Shown: in pieces, positions 1-9,941 of the stretch
Position numbering within the stretch: position 1 is the stretch's first letter
Layout: the number at the start of each line of letters is the position of its first letter
From: Pseudomonadota bacterium
GTDB taxonomy: Bacteria > Pseudomonadota > Gammaproteobacteria > Acidiferrobacterales > Acidiferrobacteraceae
Length of the DNA stretch: 46,686 bases
Assembly: GCA_021794275.1 (NCBI GenBank)
Contig: JAJYRD010000075.1
Coordinates: 1 to 46,686, forward strand
Direction: 5' to 3'
Made by a program: the position numbers and the translations under genes
Notes under the pieces: model-generated
What the model was told of the DNA's origin: nothing
The model's input: the letters and a program-made list of their open reading frames with translations, nothing else
Database searches by the model: none

Positions 1-76
1 GTTGGCGCGCCGCTCATCTCACAACATCTTGCCAGGCGAACGGGGAGTCGGCCCGTCCGGGCGTCCTAGGTGGAGC

Positions 77-1276
77 ATGGATCAGTTTCCCCGTATAAAG
101 AGATTACCGCCCTACGTCTTCAACATCGTCAATGATCTGAAAGCCGAGGCCAGACATCGTGGCGAGGATATCATCGACTTTGGGATGGGCAATCCCGATC
201 ACGCGACCCCACAACACATCGTAGACAAGTTGTGCGAGGCCGCGCAACGGGGTGATACGCACCGGTATTCGGTGTCGCGGGGCATACCGCGGCTGCGGCG
301 CGCCATCTGCCGCTGGTACGAGACCCGCTACGGCGTCGCGCTCGACATGGATCGCGAGGCGATCGTGACCATAGGATCCAAGGAGGGGCTCGCCCACTTG
401 GCGCTTGCGACTACAGGTCCGGGCGACGTGGTCCTGGTACCAAACCCGAGCTATCCCATCCACCCTTACGGCTTTGTGATCGCGGGGGCGGATATCCGTC
501 ATGTCCCGCTCGTGCCGGGAGGGGATTTCTGCGCCGAGCTCGAGACTGCGATCCGCAATTGCTGGCCCAAGCCCAAGATGCTGGTGCTGAACTTCCCGAG
601 CAACCCGACCGCGCAATGCGTGGACATAGGTTTCTTTGAAAAGGTGATCGCGGTGGCGCGCGAGCACGGCATCTACGTGATCCATGACCTCGCGTATGCC
701 GATATCGTGTTCGATGGCTACAAGGCCCCGTCCATTCTGCAGGTGCCGGGGGCGATGGAGGTCGCGGCCGAGTTTTTCACGCTCTCGAAGAGCTATGACA
801 TGCCGGGCTGGCGCGTTGGTTTCATGTGCGGGAATCGCGAACTCGTGGCGGCGCTTGCGCGCATGAAGTCGTATCTTGACTATGGGATGTTCACGCCGAT
901 ACAGATCGCAGCAATATTGGCGCTCGAGGGCCCTCAGGAGTGTGTTGGCGAAATCCGCGACCGCTATCAGAGTCGCCGAGACGTATTGTGCGACGGCCTG
1001 AAGGCGGCCGGCTGGGACGTGGACGTGCCAAAGGCCACCATGTTTGTGTGGGCCCGCATTCCTGAGCCGTTCCGTGAACTGAGGTCTCTGGAATTCGCGA
1101 AGAAGCTGCTGCTCGAGGCCAAGGTAGCCGTGTCGCCCGGGATCGGCTTTGGCGAGTACGGTGACGAATACGTTCGCTTTGGTCTTATCGAAAATGAACA
1201 CCGGACCCGCCAGGCGGTGCGCAGCATCCGTGATCTCCTGCGGCGTGCTGGTGTTCCCGCCAAGGAAGCCTCGTGA
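77..1276 (+). CDS. alaC: AlaC-type alanine aminotransferase (class I/II, PLP)
   Basis: This 399-residue fold-type I aminotransferase most likely makes alanine from pyruvate and glutamate in the cytoplasm. The PLP lysine is K238 in [13 protein letters not shown], a signature of the AlaC group. Other family blocks are NPDHATP near residue 39, [11 protein letters not shown] near 122 and NFPSNPTA near 172. ATG 77 is preferred because GGTGGAG lies just upstream and residue 1 then matches the usual N-terminus; the frame is open back to a TTG at the window edge, which would add 25 residues of poor character. It overlaps hom by four bases, and alaC next to hom and thrC is a common gammaproteobacterial order. 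Related aspartate or LL-diaminopimelate aminotransferases cannot be fully excluded. Confidence 0.88.
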   Translation: MDQFPRIKRLPPYVFNIVNDLKAEARHRGEDIIDFGMGNPDHATPQHIVDKLCEAAQRGDTHRYSVSRGIPRLRRAICRWYETRYGVALDMDREAIVTIGSKEGLAHLALATTGPGDVVLVPNPSYPIHPYGFVIAGADIRHVPLVPGGDFCAELETAIRNCWPKPKMLVLNFPSNPTAQCVDIGFFEKVIAVAREHGIYVIHDLAYADIVFDGYKAPSILQVPGAMEVAAEFFTLSKSYDMPGWRVGFMCGNRELVAALARMKSYLDYGMFTPIQIAAILALEGPQECVGEIRDRYQSRRDVLCDGLKAAGWDVDVPKATMFVWARIPEPFRELRSLEFAKKLLLEAKVAVSPGIGFGEYGDEYVRFGLIENEHRTRQAVRSIRDLLRRAGVPAKEAS

Positions 1277-2583
1277 ACGCAGTCCGCGTCGGTCTCTTGG
1301 GCTTCGGTGTCGTAGGCGGTGGCACGGTCGCGGTATTGACGCGCAATGCGCAGGAAATCGCGCGGCGTGCGGGTCGCGGGATCGAGATCGTGAAGGTCTT
1401 GACGCGCGACCTCGGCAAACCGCGGGCGCAGATCCTGCCGGAAGGCCGTCTCACCACCGATGCGCGGGCGATCCTCGACGATCCGACCATAGACGTGGTC
1501 GTGGAGACGATGGGCGGCATCGAGCCTGCGCGCTCGTACATCCTGGCGGCGATCGCCCAGGGCAAGCACGTCGTGACCGCGAACAAGGCCCTCATCGCGA
1601 CCGCCGGCAACGAGATATTCGCGGCGGCGCGCGCGCGCGGCGTGGTGGTGGCCTTCGAGGCCGCGGTCGCGGGCGGCATCCCGATCATCAAGGCGATCCG
1701 CGAGGGGCTTGCCGGCAACCGGATTCGCGGGGTGGCAGGCATCATCAATGGGACCTGCAACTATATCCTTACCGAGATGCGCGAAAACGGCACCGAATTC
1801 GGAACGGCTTTGGCGCAGGCCCAGGCGCTCGGATATGCCGAGGCCGATCCGCACTTCGATGTGGACGGCGTGGACGCTGCGCACAAGCTTACGATCCTGG
1901 CGGCCATCGCCTTTGGGATACCGCTTGCGTTCTCGCAGGTGCATGTCGAGGGCATACGCGACCTGGAATCCGCGGATATCGCGTATGCCGCGGAACTGGG
2001 CTATCGCGTCAAGCATCTGGGGATAGCGCGGCGGGTTGCCGAAGGCATCGAATTGCGCGTCCATCCGGTCTTGATCCCGCATAAGCGCCTCATCGCCAAC
2101 GTCGACGGCGTCATGAACGCCATTCTGGTGGCGGGCGATGCCGTTGGTTCGACGCTCTTCTACGGACCCGGTGCCGGCGCGGAGCCGACCGGGTCCGCGG
2201 TGGTGGCGGACATCGTCGATGTCGTGCGGACGCTTACCACTGACCCGGAATTACGCGTGCCGCATCTTGCCTTCCAGCCCGATGCCTTGTCCGATGGACC
2301 GATTCTTGGCATGGCCGATGTCGCGACCGCCTGTTATCTGCGTTGTGAGGCTGAAGATAAGCCGGGTGTGCTCGCTGACATAACCCGCATCCTGGCCGAG
2401 CTTGGCATCAGTATCGAAGCGATCTTGCAAAAGGCGCCTGAACCGGGCGCACACACCGTGCCCGTCATCCTGCTGACTCATAGCGTGCGCGAGGCGCAAG
2501 TCGATCAGGCCATAAGCCGCATCGCGGCGCTGCCTGCGATCACCGGCAAGATCCGGCGATTACGCGTCGAGTCATTCGCATAG
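1273..2583 (+). CDS. hom: Homoserine dehydrogenase
   Basis: The enzyme reduces aspartate semialdehyde to homoserine, the branch point to threonine and methionine. The 436 residues begin with a Rossmann NAD(P)-binding loop (GFGVVGGG, residues 9-16). The catalytic domain follows, with [13 protein letters not shown] near 135 and [19 protein letters not shown] near 190, where the lysine is the conserved proton-relay residue. A C-terminal ACT domain (about 350-430, starting [15 protein letters not shown]) is the usual threonine feedback module. The start is GTG at 1273, overlapping the alaC stop, with AAGGAAG about five bases upstream. Length and domain order match monofunctional Hom, not the aspartokinase fusion. 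thrC follows after 10 bases, so the pair is co-transcribed. Confidence 0.95.
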   Translation: MNAVRVGLLGFGVVGGGTVAVLTRNAQEIARRAGRGIEIVKVLTRDLGKPRAQILPEGRLTTDARAILDDPTIDVVVETMGGIEPARSYILAAIAQGKHVVTANKALIATAGNEIFAAARARGVVVAFEAAVAGGIPIIKAIREGLAGNRIRGVAGIINGTCNYILTEMRENGTEFGTALAQAQALGYAEADPHFDVDGVDAAHKLTILAAIAFGIPLAFSQVHVEGIRDLESADIAYAAELGYRVKHLGIARRVAEGIELRVHPVLIPHKRLIANVDGVMNAILVAGDAVGSTLFYGPGAGAEPTGSAVVADIVDVVRTLTTDPELRVPHLAFQPDALSDGPILGMADVATACYLRCEAEDKPGVLADITRILAELGISIEAILQKAPEPGAHTVPVILLTHSVREAQVDQAISRIAALPAITGKIRRLRVESFA

Positions 2584-2593
2584 GAGCAGTCCC

Positions 2594-3664
2594 ATGACCC
2601 GTTATACCGGCATCATCGCGCGTTACCGCGATTGGCTTCCCATTGCCGATGCAAGCCGCATCGTCACCTTGGGTGAGGGCGACACACCGCTCATCCGTCT
2701 CGACCGCCTAGCGCATACTGTGGGGCGTGAAGCGGCGATCTATGTCAAGTTCGAAGGACTGAACCCGACCGGCTCATTCAAGGATCGGGGTATGTGCTTT
2801 GCGGTAACCAAGGCCTTGGAGAGTGGTGCCCGGGCCGTCATCTGCGCCTCGACCGGCAATACCTCGGCCTCGGCGGCCGCCTATGCCGCGCGCGCGGGGC
2901 TCACGGCCTTCGTGTTGATCCCGGAGGGCAAGATCGCGCTTGGCAAGCTGAGTCAGGCGATGATACATGGGGCCGTGGTTGTGCAGATCCAGGGCAATTT
3001 CGATGCCGGCATGCGACTTGTCAAGGACATCGCGGAATCAACGCCGATCACGCTCGTGAACTCGGTGAATCCGTTCCGTTTGCAGGGGCAGAAGACAGCA
3101 GCCTTCGAGATCGTGGATGCCCTCGGGTTTGCGCCCAACTACCACTACCTGCCGGTGGGCAACGCCGGCAATATCAGCGCTCATTGGCTCGGTTATCGCG
3201 AATACGCGCGCGAGGGACGTTGCGCGCTCCCGAAGCTCGTGGGTTACCAGGCGGCAGGATCCGCGCCTTTCGTGAGCGGGCAGATGGTCGATGAACCGGA
3301 GACCGTGGCCACCGCTATCCGCATAGGCCACCCGCAATCCTGGGCGCTCGCCCAGTCGGCTAAGGAGGCGACCGGCGGATGGTTCGGGGCCGTCGATGAT
3401 GCCGAGATCCTAGCCACCCAGAAGCTTCTGGCGCGCGAGGAGGGGATTTTCTGTGAACCGGCCTCGGCCGTTTCGGTGGCCGGCGCCTTGCGCGATCTGC
3501 GCGCGGGCCGCATCGAGGAAGGTTCGACTGTGGTCTGCACCGTCACGGGCCACGGCCTCAAGGACCCGGATGTGGCGATCCGCCAAGGGGGGGCCACGGA
3601 GCTCGTGACCGTCGCCCCGACTCTGTCGGCAGTGCGCGCCGTGATCCTCGATCGCACATCCTAG
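2594..3664 (+). CDS. thrC: Threonine synthase
   Basis: This PLP enzyme converts O-phosphohomoserine to threonine, the last step of the pathway begun by hom just upstream. The 356-residue protein is the shorter ThrC class, without the long N-terminal extension of the E. coli enzyme. The PLP lysine is K63 in [11 protein letters not shown], and the phosphate loop is the glycine-rich [13 protein letters not shown] stretch near residue 190. [18 protein letters not shown] near 95 is the substrate-binding block. ATG 2594 has GGAGCAG ten bases upstream. It is separated from the next gene by 26 bases, so alaC-hom-thrC reads as one amino-acid operon. Confidence 0.94.
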   Translation: MTRYTGIIARYRDWLPIADASRIVTLGEGDTPLIRLDRLAHTVGREAAIYVKFEGLNPTGSFKDRGMCFAVTKALESGARAVICASTGNTSASAAAYAARAGLTAFVLIPEGKIALGKLSQAMIHGAVVVQIQGNFDAGMRLVKDIAESTPITLVNSVNPFRLQGQKTAAFEIVDALGFAPNYHYLPVGNAGNISAHWLGYREYAREGRCALPKLVGYQAAGSAPFVSGQMVDEPETVATAIRIGHPQSWALAQSAKEATGGWFGAVDDAEILATQKLLAREEGIFCEPASAVSVAGALRDLRAGRIEEGSTVVCTVTGHGLKDPDVAIRQGGATELVTVAPTLSAVRAVILDRTS

Positions 3665-3690
3665 AACGCGCCACGGCAGGAGCGTGCGCC

Positions 3691-4677
3691 TTGCCTAAGC
3701 CGCCTGCGTCGTCTTCGGTCACGATTTACGTCCCCGGCCTCTGCGGGCGTGGAGAATCGCCCCAGCCCGCGCCTCAGTCATTTAGCCGCGCTGCTGCGCG
3801 CGCGCAGCAGCATCCCTGGGAGATAGAGGGCTATACTTCGCGCGCGGTGGCGCTCTTCGACCTCCCCGCGTCTGCGGGCCTTGCCGCCCTGGCCCGACTG
3901 GGGGAAGGCCGCCCGCCCGACCACCGTTGGTGGGTGCGTTGCGACCCGGTTCATCTGGTGGTTGATCGGCACCGTCTGCTGCTACTTGATAACGATACGG
4001 TGATGCTCGACGCCGGGGATGCAGCGCGCCTCGGCGCGCGGGTGGCCGAGGTGTTTGCTTCCGACGGCGGATTGCTCGAGGTCGTGGCGCCGACGCGCTG
4101 GTATCTGAGTCTCGATACCCCCGAGCCCCTGCAAGTCGCGGATCTGGCCGAGGTGGCTGGCCGTGATGTCCATCCGTTCCTGCCGGCGGGCAACGCGCGC
4201 TACTGGCGGACGCGTTTGAACGAGGCGCAGATGCTTTTGCATGAGGGGCTTGCCGGCGGCCATGGCGGCGAGGCGTCTGGCGGGGAGGCCAATAGCGTTT
4301 GGCTATGGGGGCCCGGATACGCGCCCGAGCCTCGGCGCGCGAGTTTCACGCGGGTGTTTGCGGACGATGTTCTGATCCAGGGGATGGCTCGGCTGGCAGA
4401 GGTGGTTGTGGCCTCTCTGCCAGGTGGCCCCGACGCGCTCGATCTCGAGCAGTCCACCCTCGCGGTGTGGCGCGCGACCCACGCCCCCGCGCAATACGGC
4501 GATGGCGACGCCTGGACTGCGTCCCTGGACGCTTTTGTGACGACCTGGTGGGAACCGCTTGCGCGCGAGATGCGCGCAGGTCGTCTGAAGCGGCTCACGG
4601 TCGTGGGCGATCGCGGCCCCATCTATAGTCTGGAACCAGGGCGCTGGCGGAAATGGCTCGGCCGGTGGGCGCGATGA
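3691..4677 (+). CDS. RpfE-type / phosphoglycerate-mutase-like protein of unknown role
   Basis: This 328-residue cytoplasmic protein resembles the family annotated as regulatory protein RpfE or cofactor-independent phosphoglycerate mutase-like, which often sits directly before recJ in beta- and gammaproteobacteria. The recognisable parts are the N-terminal VTIYVPGLCG block, DHRWWVRCDPVHLVVDRHRLLLLD near residue 90, a WLWGPGYAPEP block near 208 and the terminal DRGPIYSLEPGRW. No signal peptide, membrane segment or complete mutase active site is visible. The start is TTG 3691, chosen because AGGAG lies eight bases upstream. Its stop overlaps the likely recJ ATG in an ATGA. No biochemical role is established for this family as far as I can tell, so the name reflects similarity only. 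Confidence 0.7.
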   Translation: MPKPPASSSVTIYVPGLCGRGESPQPAPQSFSRAAARAQQHPWEIEGYTSRAVALFDLPASAGLAALARLGEGRPPDHRWWVRCDPVHLVVDRHRLLLLDNDTVMLDAGDAARLGARVAEVFASDGGLLEVVAPTRWYLSLDTPEPLQVADLAEVAGRDVHPFLPAGNARYWRTRLNEAQMLLHEGLAGGHGGEASGGEANSVWLWGPGYAPEPRRASFTRVFADDVLIQGMARLAEVVVASLPGGPDALDLEQSTLAVWRATHAPAQYGDGDAWTASLDAFVTTWWEPLAREMRAGRLKRLTVVGDRGPIYSLEPGRWRKWLGRWAR

Positions 4678-6338
4678 ACGGATCCCTATCGGAGGCGGCG
4701 CGCGCGGTCCTCGAGCGCGTGTATGCGGCGCGCGGCGCCCCTGATTGGGCAAAGAGCGAACAAGGACTCGAGGCCCTGGCCGCGCCCGACGGCCTGCGGG
4801 GACTCGAGGCGGCGGCAGAGGCGCTCGCGGGCGCACTTGGAAATGACGAGCGCATCCTGGTCATAGGCGACTATGATGCCGACGGGGCGACGGGGACCGC
4901 GTTGGCGGTACGGGGTTTGAGGCGGCTTGGGGCGCGCGACGTCCATTATCTGATCCCGGACCGTTCCCGCGAAGGTTATGGATTAAGTCCCGCGATTGTG
5001 GCGCGAGCGGCGGCCCTTGAGCCGCGCTGGATCATGACGGTCGACAACGGCATCAATAGCCTCGAAGGCGCAAAGGCCGCGAGGGCCCTCGGTCTGCGCT
5101 TGATCGTCACAGACCACCATCTCCCGGGCCCGGTCCTGCCCGGGGCCCGCGCCATCGTCAACCCGAATCAGCCGGGCGACATCTTCCCAAGCAAGGCGCT
5201 CGCGGGCGTCGGCGTCGTGCTCTATCTGTTGATCGCGCTGCGCAGGTATCTCGGGGCGGGCCATGTCGGGCTTGGGGACCTTCTCGATCTCGTCGCGCTC
5301 GGCACGGTGGCCGATTGCGTGCCGCTCGACGCCAACAATCGTATCCTGGTTCGCGAAGGCCTGCGACGCATGAATGGAGGACGTTTGTGCGCTGGCCTGG
5401 AGGCCCTGCTGCTTGTGAGCGGCAAGCGACCCGGGAAGATCTACGCCCAGGACCTCGGGTTTCAGATAGGCCCCCGACTGAACGCCGCGGGACGGCTCGC
5501 CGATATGAGCGTGGGCGTCCGCTGCCTGCTCACGGACGACAGGAAAGAGGCCTTGGCGCTCGCCCAGGAGCTCGACGCCTTGAACCGCGAGCGCCGCGAA
5601 CGGGAGGCGCAGATGCAGGCTGAGGCCTCCGAGCAGCTCGCGGTTGCGGTGGAGGCCGATACGCTTGCGGCCGGCCTCTGCCTCATGGAACCGCATTGGC
5701 ATCCGGGGATCGTGGGCATCCTTGCTGGCCGCTTGAAGGACAAGCACAAACGGCCGGTGGTCGTCTTCGCGCCAGCGGAAGGCGATGTCTTGCGCGGTTC
5801 GGGACGCAGCGTGCCGACCCTTAATCTGCGCGATACGCTGGCCGCTGTCGGCGAGCGCTGTCCCGACCTCATTCGTCAGTTCGGCGGACACGCTGCCGCC
5901 GCGGGACTCACCATAGGTCGCGCCGATTACAGCCGATTCGCGCACGCCTTTGCAGAGGAGGTCGAGCGACGCATAGGACGCGGACCGTTCGTCGATGCGC
6001 ACACGGATGGCGCCCTTTCCGCGGCGGAACTCACGCTTGCGCTCGGGCACGCGGTGCGCGATGGCGGACCATGGGGCAACGGCTTTCCCGAGCCGCTCTT
6101 CGAGGGTCTGTTCGCGGTCGTGAACGCCGCGGTCCTGAAAGGCGCGCACCTGCGCCTCACGTTGTCGCTCGCGGGCCGCGCCGAGCCGTTGAAGGCGCTG
6201 GCATTCCGCTGTGCGAACGCCCCTCCGGCGGGCACCCTCATATCCGCGCGCTACCGGCTGGGGGTGGACGACTTCAATACCCGCGAGGCGCTCTGCCTGT
6301 ACCTCGAGGATTGGTCCGCCGTGTCGCAGGATCCATAA
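4674..6338 (+). CDS. recJ: Single-stranded-DNA 5'-3' exonuclease RecJ
   Basis: RecJ degrades single-stranded DNA 5' to 3' in RecF-pathway recombination and mismatch repair. The DHH phosphoesterase motifs are clear: VIGDYDADGATG (motif I, near residue 66), a DNGINS block, VTDHHLPG (the DHH motif) and the GTVADCVPLDANNR block. The DHHA1 domain follows, with HPGIVGILAGRLKDK, GSGRSV and FGGHAAAAGLTI, then a C-terminal OB-like region. I chose ATG 4674, which overlaps the previous stop as ATGA and gives 554 residues; an in-frame ATG seven codons earlier (4653) is possible. The length is close to E. coli RecJ. A 125-bp gap separates it from cysM and contains no obvious terminator. Confidence 0.95.
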   Translation: MNGSLSEAARAVLERVYAARGAPDWAKSEQGLEALAAPDGLRGLEAAAEALAGALGNDERILVIGDYDADGATGTALAVRGLRRLGARDVHYLIPDRSREGYGLSPAIVARAAALEPRWIMTVDNGINSLEGAKAARALGLRLIVTDHHLPGPVLPGARAIVNPNQPGDIFPSKALAGVGVVLYLLIALRRYLGAGHVGLGDLLDLVALGTVADCVPLDANNRILVREGLRRMNGGRLCAGLEALLLVSGKRPGKIYAQDLGFQIGPRLNAAGRLADMSVGVRCLLTDDRKEALALAQELDALNRERREREAQMQAEASEQLAVAVEADTLAAGLCLMEPHWHPGIVGILAGRLKDKHKRPVVVFAPAEGDVLRGSGRSVPTLNLRDTLAAVGERCPDLIRQFGGHAAAAGLTIGRADYSRFAHAFAEEVERRIGRGPFVDAHTDGALSAAELTLALGHAVRDGGPWGNGFPEPLFEGLFAVVNAAVLKGAHLRLTLSLAGRAEPLKALAFRCANAPPAGTLISARYRLGVDDFNTREALCLYLEDWSAVSQDP

Positions 6339-6463
6339 CTGGGTTACACTTCAAGAGCGGACGCGGGCCCGGACTTGGCTTCGCGCCCGTGGTCCTAAAC
6401 ACCGCGAGCGCTCCTGGGCGGACGCGACCGGCGACCTTAAGACAGGCACCATAGGAATTTCGC

Positions 6464-7357
6464 GTGAACATCAAAACCCTTGCCGAATGCGTCGGGAACA
6501 CGCCGCTTGTCGCCCTGCAACGCCTGGGCACCGAGGGCGGGAACCGTTTGCTGTTAAAGCTCGAAGGCAATAACCCGGCGGGCTCCGTCAAGGATCGGCC
6601 GGCGCTTAATATGATCGAGGCGGCCGAACGGCGCGGGACCATCCGTCCAGGCGATACCTTGATTGAGGCGACCAGCGGCAATACCGGCATTGCGCTGGCC
6701 ATGGCCGCAGCCGTCAAAGGTTATCGCATGATCCTCGTCATGCCGGAACACATGAGCGTTGAGCGTCAGGGGCTCATGCGCGCCTTCGGTGCCCAGCTGG
6801 TCCTCACATCGCGCTCAGGCAGTATGGAGGAGGCGATCGACACCGCGCGCGCCATGGAGGCGCGCGGCGAGGGCCGCATACTCGACCAATTTTCCAATCC
6901 CGACAATCCCGACGCCCACTACCGCACCACGGGGCCCGAGATCTGGCGCGACACCGAGGGGACCATCACCCATTTCGTGAGCGCCATGGGGACCACGGGG
7001 ACCATCATGGGCACCTCGCGCTACCTGAAGGAACGCAACCCAGGTATCGTGATCGTCGGTGTACAACCAACGGCGGGGTCATCGATTCCCGGGATCAGGC
7101 GGTGGCCAGCAGCCTATCTCCCCAAGATCTACGATGCGCAACGCGTCGATCGCGTGATCGACGTCGACCAAAAGGAGGCCGAGGAGATCACGCGGCGTCT
7201 GGCGCGCGAAGAAGGGGTCTTTTGCGGGATATCCTCGGGCGGCGCCGTGGCCGCGGCGCTTGTGCTTGCGCGCGAGCTTGCGAATGCCACCATAGTCAGC
7301 ATCGTCTGCGACCGTGGCGATCGATACCTCTCTACGGGCGTTTTCCCGGCTGTATGA
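6464..7357 (+). CDS. cysM: Cysteine synthase B (O-acetylserine sulfhydrylase)
   Basis: The enzyme forms cysteine from O-acetylserine and sulfide; CysM-type enzymes can also use thiosulfate. The PLP lysine is K43 in NNPAGSVKDRPA, and the asparagine loop is EATSGNTGIALA near residue 70. The cofactor phosphate loop is SAMGTTGTIMGTSRYLKE near 177. The VGVQP(T) block and the 297-residue length fit CysM better than the longer CysK. The start is GTG 6464 with AGGAA about seven bases upstream. The stop overlaps the following exonuclease gene as ATGA, beginning a long run of coupled genes through uvrC. Confidence 0.93.
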   Translation: MNIKTLAECVGNTPLVALQRLGTEGGNRLLLKLEGNNPAGSVKDRPALNMIEAAERRGTIRPGDTLIEATSGNTGIALAMAAAVKGYRMILVMPEHMSVERQGLMRAFGAQLVLTSRSGSMEEAIDTARAMEARGEGRILDQFSNPDNPDAHYRTTGPEIWRDTEGTITHFVSAMGTTGTIMGTSRYLKERNPGIVIVGVQPTAGSSIPGIRRWPAAYLPKIYDAQRVDRVIDVDQKEAEEITRRLAREEGVFCGISSGGAVAAALVLARELANATIVSIVCDRGDRYLSTGVFPAV

Positions 7358-8130
7358 ATGTTCTCGTATTCGACATAGAAACCGTCCCCGATGTTGCGGC
7401 GGGCCGACGCCTCCATCGTCTGGACCTCTCCGACGAGGACGTCGCGCGCGTGATGACGCAAAGGCGGCGTGAGGAGTCCGGGCAGGAGTTTCTGCGCCAT
7501 TATCTGCACAAGGTGGTCGCGATCTCGGTGTTATTGCGGCGCAACGACGAGTGTCGCGTGTGGTCGCTCGGTGATCCGCAATCCTCGGAGGCTGAGATCC
7601 TCGGCCGGTTTTTCGAGGGGATAGAGCGTTTTTCACCGACGCTCGTCTCCTGGAATGGGGGTGGATTCGATCTTCCCGTTCTCCAGTATCGAGCGCTTTT
7701 GCACAAGATCCCGTGCACCCGATATTGGGAGACGGGCGACGGCGATCCGGCGTTCCGCTGGAACAATTATTTGAGCCGTTATCACGCCCGTCATACCGAC
7801 GTCATGGACGTGCTTTCGGGCTATCAGTCACGCGCAGTCGCGCCCCTGGACGACATCGCCGCGTTCCTTGGATTTCCGGGCAAGCAGGGGCATGGCGGTG
7901 CCGAGGTCTGGGGCCGCTACCTGCGGGGGGAGATCGACGGGATCCGCGCCTATTGCGAGACCGATGTTCTGAACACCTATCTCGTGTTTCTGCGGCTCGA
8001 ACTCATGCGGGGGCACCTGTCGCCCGAGGCGCATGAGGCGGAGGAGGCGCGACTGAAAGCCGTCCTGGCGGGCGCCGGCCGTGCCCACCTTGCGGACTTT
8101 GTGAGCGCCTGGGAGTCCAGCGCCCCATGA
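7354..8130 (+). CDS. PolB-like 3'-5' exonuclease
   Basis: This 258-residue protein belongs to the predicted 3'-5' exonucleases related to the proofreading domain of DNA polymerase B. The DEDD-type motifs are visible: ExoI is VFDIETVPD at residues 5-13 (D7 and E9), ExoII is the SWNGGGFDLPVL block near 98, and ExoIII is YCETDVLNTYLVFLRL near 198. The polymerase part is absent, so it is a stand-alone nuclease whose substrate is not known. ATG 7354 overlaps the cysM stop (ATGA), and its own stop overlaps rlmD in the same way. The surrounding repair genes (recJ, udg, uvrC) are consistent with a role in DNA metabolism, but that is inference. Confidence 0.85.
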   Translation: MNVLVFDIETVPDVAAGRRLHRLDLSDEDVARVMTQRRREESGQEFLRHYLHKVVAISVLLRRNDECRVWSLGDPQSSEAEILGRFFEGIERFSPTLVSWNGGGFDLPVLQYRALLHKIPCTRYWETGDGDPAFRWNNYLSRYHARHTDVMDVLSGYQSRAVAPLDDIAAFLGFPGKQGHGGAEVWGRYLRGEIDGIRAYCETDVLNTYLVFLRLELMRGHLSPEAHEAEEARLKAVLAGAGRAHLADFVSAWESSAP

Positions 8131-9446
8131 CCGGGCGCCGCATGCCGCTCGAGGCGATGTGCACCATAGCCTCCCTGAACCATGATGGCTGTGGTGTCGG
8201 CCATTGCGACGGCAAGGTGGTGTTCGTGGATGGGGCGCTGCCGGGCGAAGAGGTACGCTTTCGTTACCTGAACCGCAAACGCCGCTTCGATACCGGTGTG
8301 ACGCAGGAGATCCTCGTTTCCTCGCCGCATCGTGTGGCGCCGCGCTGCCCGCACTTCGGGGTCTGTGGCGGCTGCAGGCTCCAACATCTCGATCCCACGG
8401 AGCAGTTGGCGGCCAAAGAGGGCGTGGTGCGCGAGGCCTTCACCCACATCGCCCGCGTCGAATGCGCGGACTGGGCGCCTGCGGTCGCAGGCCCGATCTT
8501 TGGCTATCGCCGCAAGGCACGGCTCGGGGCGCGGGTTGTGGACAAGAAGGGCGGGCTCTTGGTCGGATTTCGCGAGCGCCGGCACTCGTATATCGCGCCC
8601 TTGTCGCTTTGTCATACGCTCGATGTGCGTATCGGTCAAAGGCTCGTCGATCTGAAGGGGCTCATGGAAGGCTTGTCCTGCCCCGAATCCATACCGCAGG
8701 TCGAGTTCGCCGCGGGCGACGAGGCCGCGGCGCTCGTGTTTCGCCACCTGCGCGACCTGACGGACGAGGATGTGCGGGCGCTTGCCGCCTTTGGGGACGA
8801 CTACGGTTTCGCAATGTATGCCCAGAACGGAGGACCCGAGACCGTACAAGATATCGGCGGCCGTCGCGCACCCTTGCGCTACGCGCTCCCCGAATTCGGC
8901 GTCGAGCTTTCCTTTGGGCCGACCGATTTCATTCAAGTGAACGGCGAGACCAATAAGGCCATGGTGGCGCAGGCCGTGGGCTGGCTCGGCTTGAGTGGCG
9001 AGAGCCGGGTTCTCGACCTCTATTGCGGCCTTGGCAATTTCACCCTGCCGATCGCGCGCCGCGCCGCCTCCGTGTTCGCAGTGGAGGGGGCCGCGGCGCT
9101 CGTGGATAAAGGACGCGCCAACGCCCGCCAAAACGGGCTCGACCATGTCGAGTATGCGACCGCTGATCTGGACTCGGCGCGGCTCGCAGATCTGCTTGGA
9201 GAACGGCGATTCGACGCGGCGCTGCTCGATCCGCCGCGCACGGGGGCCTTGGCCGCCGTGCAGGCGCTGGCTGAGCGCAAGATCCCGCGCCTGGTATATG
9301 TGTCGTGTAATCCGGCGACTTTGGCGCGGGATGCGCAATGGCTCGTCCATTCCGGCGGCTACCGTCTGGAGCGCGCCGGGGTTGTCGACATGTTCCCGCA
9401 CACGCACCACATCGAAGCGATGGCCTTGTTTACGAGGACGTCCTAG
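8127..9446 (+). CDS. rlmD: 23S rRNA (uracil-1939 C5)-methyltransferase
   Basis: RlmD methylates uracil 1939 of 23S rRNA using S-adenosylmethionine. An N-terminal TRAM RNA-binding domain covers about residues 1-60. The 4Fe-4S ligands are C74, C80 and C83 in RCPHFGVCGGC and C162 in LSLCHTLD, matching the spacing known for this family. The Rossmann methyltransferase domain has VLDLYCGLGNFTLPIA near 297 and DPPRTG near 371. The nucleophilic cysteine is in VSCNPATLARD near 394, followed by DMFPHTHHIE. At 439 residues it is full length. It starts by ATGA overlap with the exonuclease gene and abuts the YkuD gene with no gap. Confidence 0.95.
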   Translation: MTGRRMPLEAMCTIASLNHDGCGVGHCDGKVVFVDGALPGEEVRFRYLNRKRRFDTGVTQEILVSSPHRVAPRCPHFGVCGGCRLQHLDPTEQLAAKEGVVREAFTHIARVECADWAPAVAGPIFGYRRKARLGARVVDKKGGLLVGFRERRHSYIAPLSLCHTLDVRIGQRLVDLKGLMEGLSCPESIPQVEFAAGDEAAALVFRHLRDLTDEDVRALAAFGDDYGFAMYAQNGGPETVQDIGGRRAPLRYALPEFGVELSFGPTDFIQVNGETNKAMVAQAVGWLGLSGESRVLDLYCGLGNFTLPIARRAASVFAVEGAAALVDKGRANARQNGLDHVEYATADLDSARLADLLGERRFDAALLDPPRTGALAAVQALAERKIPRLVYVSCNPATLARDAQWLVHSGGYRLERAGVVDMFPHTHHIEAMALFTRTS

Positions 9447-9932
9447 ATGGCTTATATCGAAGTCGACGTCGCGCACCAATGCCTGCGCTTCTTTGAGCGC
9501 GAGGGCGCTCGCACCGCTTGGGAGACAGCGATCGCCACCGCCAAGAACGGAGTGGGGGAGCGCTACGGGAGTTATCAGACGCCGCGCGGCCTACACCTTG
9601 TGCGCGCCAAGATAGGCGCCGGCGCCGCACGTGGAGCGGTGTTCGTAGGCCGCCGACCTACCGGTGAGATCTATAGCCCGGCCTTACGGCAACTGCACCC
9701 CCAGAGGGATTGGGTGCTCACGCGTATCTTATGGTTGAGCGGGCTTACGGTCGGACAGAATCGGCTGGGTGACGTCGATACCATGCGACGCTATATCTAT
9801 ATCCACGGGGCACCCGACGAGGACCCGATGGGCGTGCCTTCTTCGCACGGCTGCGTCAAGATGCGAAACGACGACGTCCTGGAGCTCTTCGAGCGGGTGC
9901 CAGCCGGCACTCGCGTACACATCCTTGCGTAA
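9447..9932 (+). CDS. Cytoplasmic YkuD-family L,D-carboxypeptidase/transpeptidase
   Basis: The 161-residue protein is a bare YkuD catalytic domain with the active-site motif SHGCVKMRN (catalytic C136, H134). It has no signal peptide, lipobox, membrane segment or LysM domain, unlike exported L,D-transpeptidases. That and its position immediately before nagZ, a cytosolic muropeptide-recycling enzyme, make it resemble ElsL/LdcV-type cytoplasmic YkuD proteins, which remove the terminal D-alanine from recycled tetrapeptides. The motif is seen directly; the recycling role is inference from topology and neighbourhood. ATG 9447 follows the rlmD stop directly, and nagZ begins nine bases after its stop with GGAGACG between them. 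Confidence 0.85.
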   Translation: MAYIEVDVAHQCLRFFEREGARTAWETAIATAKNGVGERYGSYQTPRGLHLVRAKIGAGAARGAVFVGRRPTGEIYSPALRQLHPQRDWVLTRILWLSGLTVGQNRLGDVDTMRRYIYIHGAPDEDPMGVPSSHGCVKMRNDDVLELFERVPAGTRVHILA

Positions 9933-9941
9933 GGAGACGCT

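Noticed and set aside
4983-6149. 388-codon minus-strand open frame
   Set aside because: It is antisense to recJ, whose DHH motifs are unambiguous; the minus frame shows no motifs.
7977-9479. 500-codon open frame on the minus strand
   Set aside because: It lies opposite rlmD and the exonuclease gene, has no family motif and is rich in the residues expected from a shadow of GC-rich coding DNA.
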